DNA of 5,854 bases. Origin: an uncultured Bacillota bacterium (lineage in GTDB: Bacteria > Bacillota > Clostridia > Peptostreptococcales > Anaerovoracaceae). The notes under the pieces were generated by a model. That model was not told where the DNA came from and made no database searches. It worked only from the letters and a program-made list of their open reading frames with translations. The first letter of the stretch is position 1. Each line of letters starts with the position of its first letter. A program made the translations under genes and the position numbers. Positions 5,771-5,854 of this stretch are shown piece after piece. The stretch covers positions 1 to 5,854 of the forward strand of contig CAMJRV010000174.1 of NCBI GenBank assembly GCA_946408315.1. The letters are read 5' to 3'.

Positions 5771-5854
5771 TTACGTTATAAATCTCGTAAAGCTATCTTC
5801 CAAGATTTCGAGGAGCCCGTCATAATCGGACGCGAGTAATTCTCCCCTTGTTAC
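5771..5854 (-). CDS. C-terminal end of an unidentified upstream gene (partial)
   Basis: The minus strand is open from the right edge for 27 codons to a TAA at 5773-5771. The residues include ELLASDYDGLLEILEDSF, an acidic, leucine-rich helix-like tail. The other two minus frames both contain stops in this stretch, which favours this one. I do not recognise the family: the fragment is too short. Being on the same strand and 65 bases upstream of the methyltransferase, it is likely another member of the same polysaccharide cluster. A non-coding origin cannot be excluded. Confidence 0.5.
   Translation of the reverse strand, partial: VTRGELLASDYDGLLEILEDSFTRFIT

Overview
The window looks like an internal piece of a polysaccharide-biosynthesis operon. 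Every supportable gene lies on the minus strand and reads from the right edge to the left. Strong AGGAGG-type ribosome binding sites, tight gene packing and the DUF4422 protein suggest a Firmicute, possibly one of the Clostridia. This is inferred from style; no marker gene is present to fix the taxonomy.

In order of transcription (right to left) the genes are: the last 27 codons of an unidentified gene (5771-5854); a 65-base spacer with a weak inverted repeat; a zinc-ribbon SAM-dependent methyltransferase (4956-5705); a two-domain DUF4422 glycosyltransferase-like protein (3875-4921); UDP-glucose 6-dehydrogenase, ugd (2535-3863); UDP-glucuronate decarboxylase, i.e. UDP-xylose synthase (1597-2538); a ribulose-phosphate/allulose-phosphate 3-epimerase-like protein (941-1600); a TarI/IspD-type cytidylyltransferase (285-944); and the first 96 codons of a GatD-like zinc-dependent polyol-phosphate dehydrogenase (1-288, running off the left edge).

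Two sugar-nucleotide routes can be read. Ugd plus the decarboxylase convert UDP-glucose to UDP-glucuronate and then UDP-xylose. The last three genes look like a CDP-alditol module: the epimerase adjusts C3 of a ketose phosphate, the dehydrogenase reduces it to an alditol phosphate, and the cytidylyltransferase activates this with CTP. That resembles CDP-ribitol synthesis by TarI/TarJ, but with an added epimerase and a reductase of a different subfamily, so the alditol may not be ribitol. The five genes from ugd to the dehydrogenase are joined by four successive four-base ATGA stop/start overlaps, implying coupled translation. The methyltransferase and DUF4422 protein presumably modify or assemble the same glycan.

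No tRNA, rRNA, CRISPR array, insertion sequence, convincing promoter or intrinsic terminator was found. The only non-coding stretches are three short gaps of 65, 34 and 11 bases. The most noteworthy points are the epimerase-cytidylyltransferase-reductase module with unknown product, altered phosphate-binding loops in the epimerase, and a reductase ten residues shorter than usual between its catalytic and structural zinc sites.
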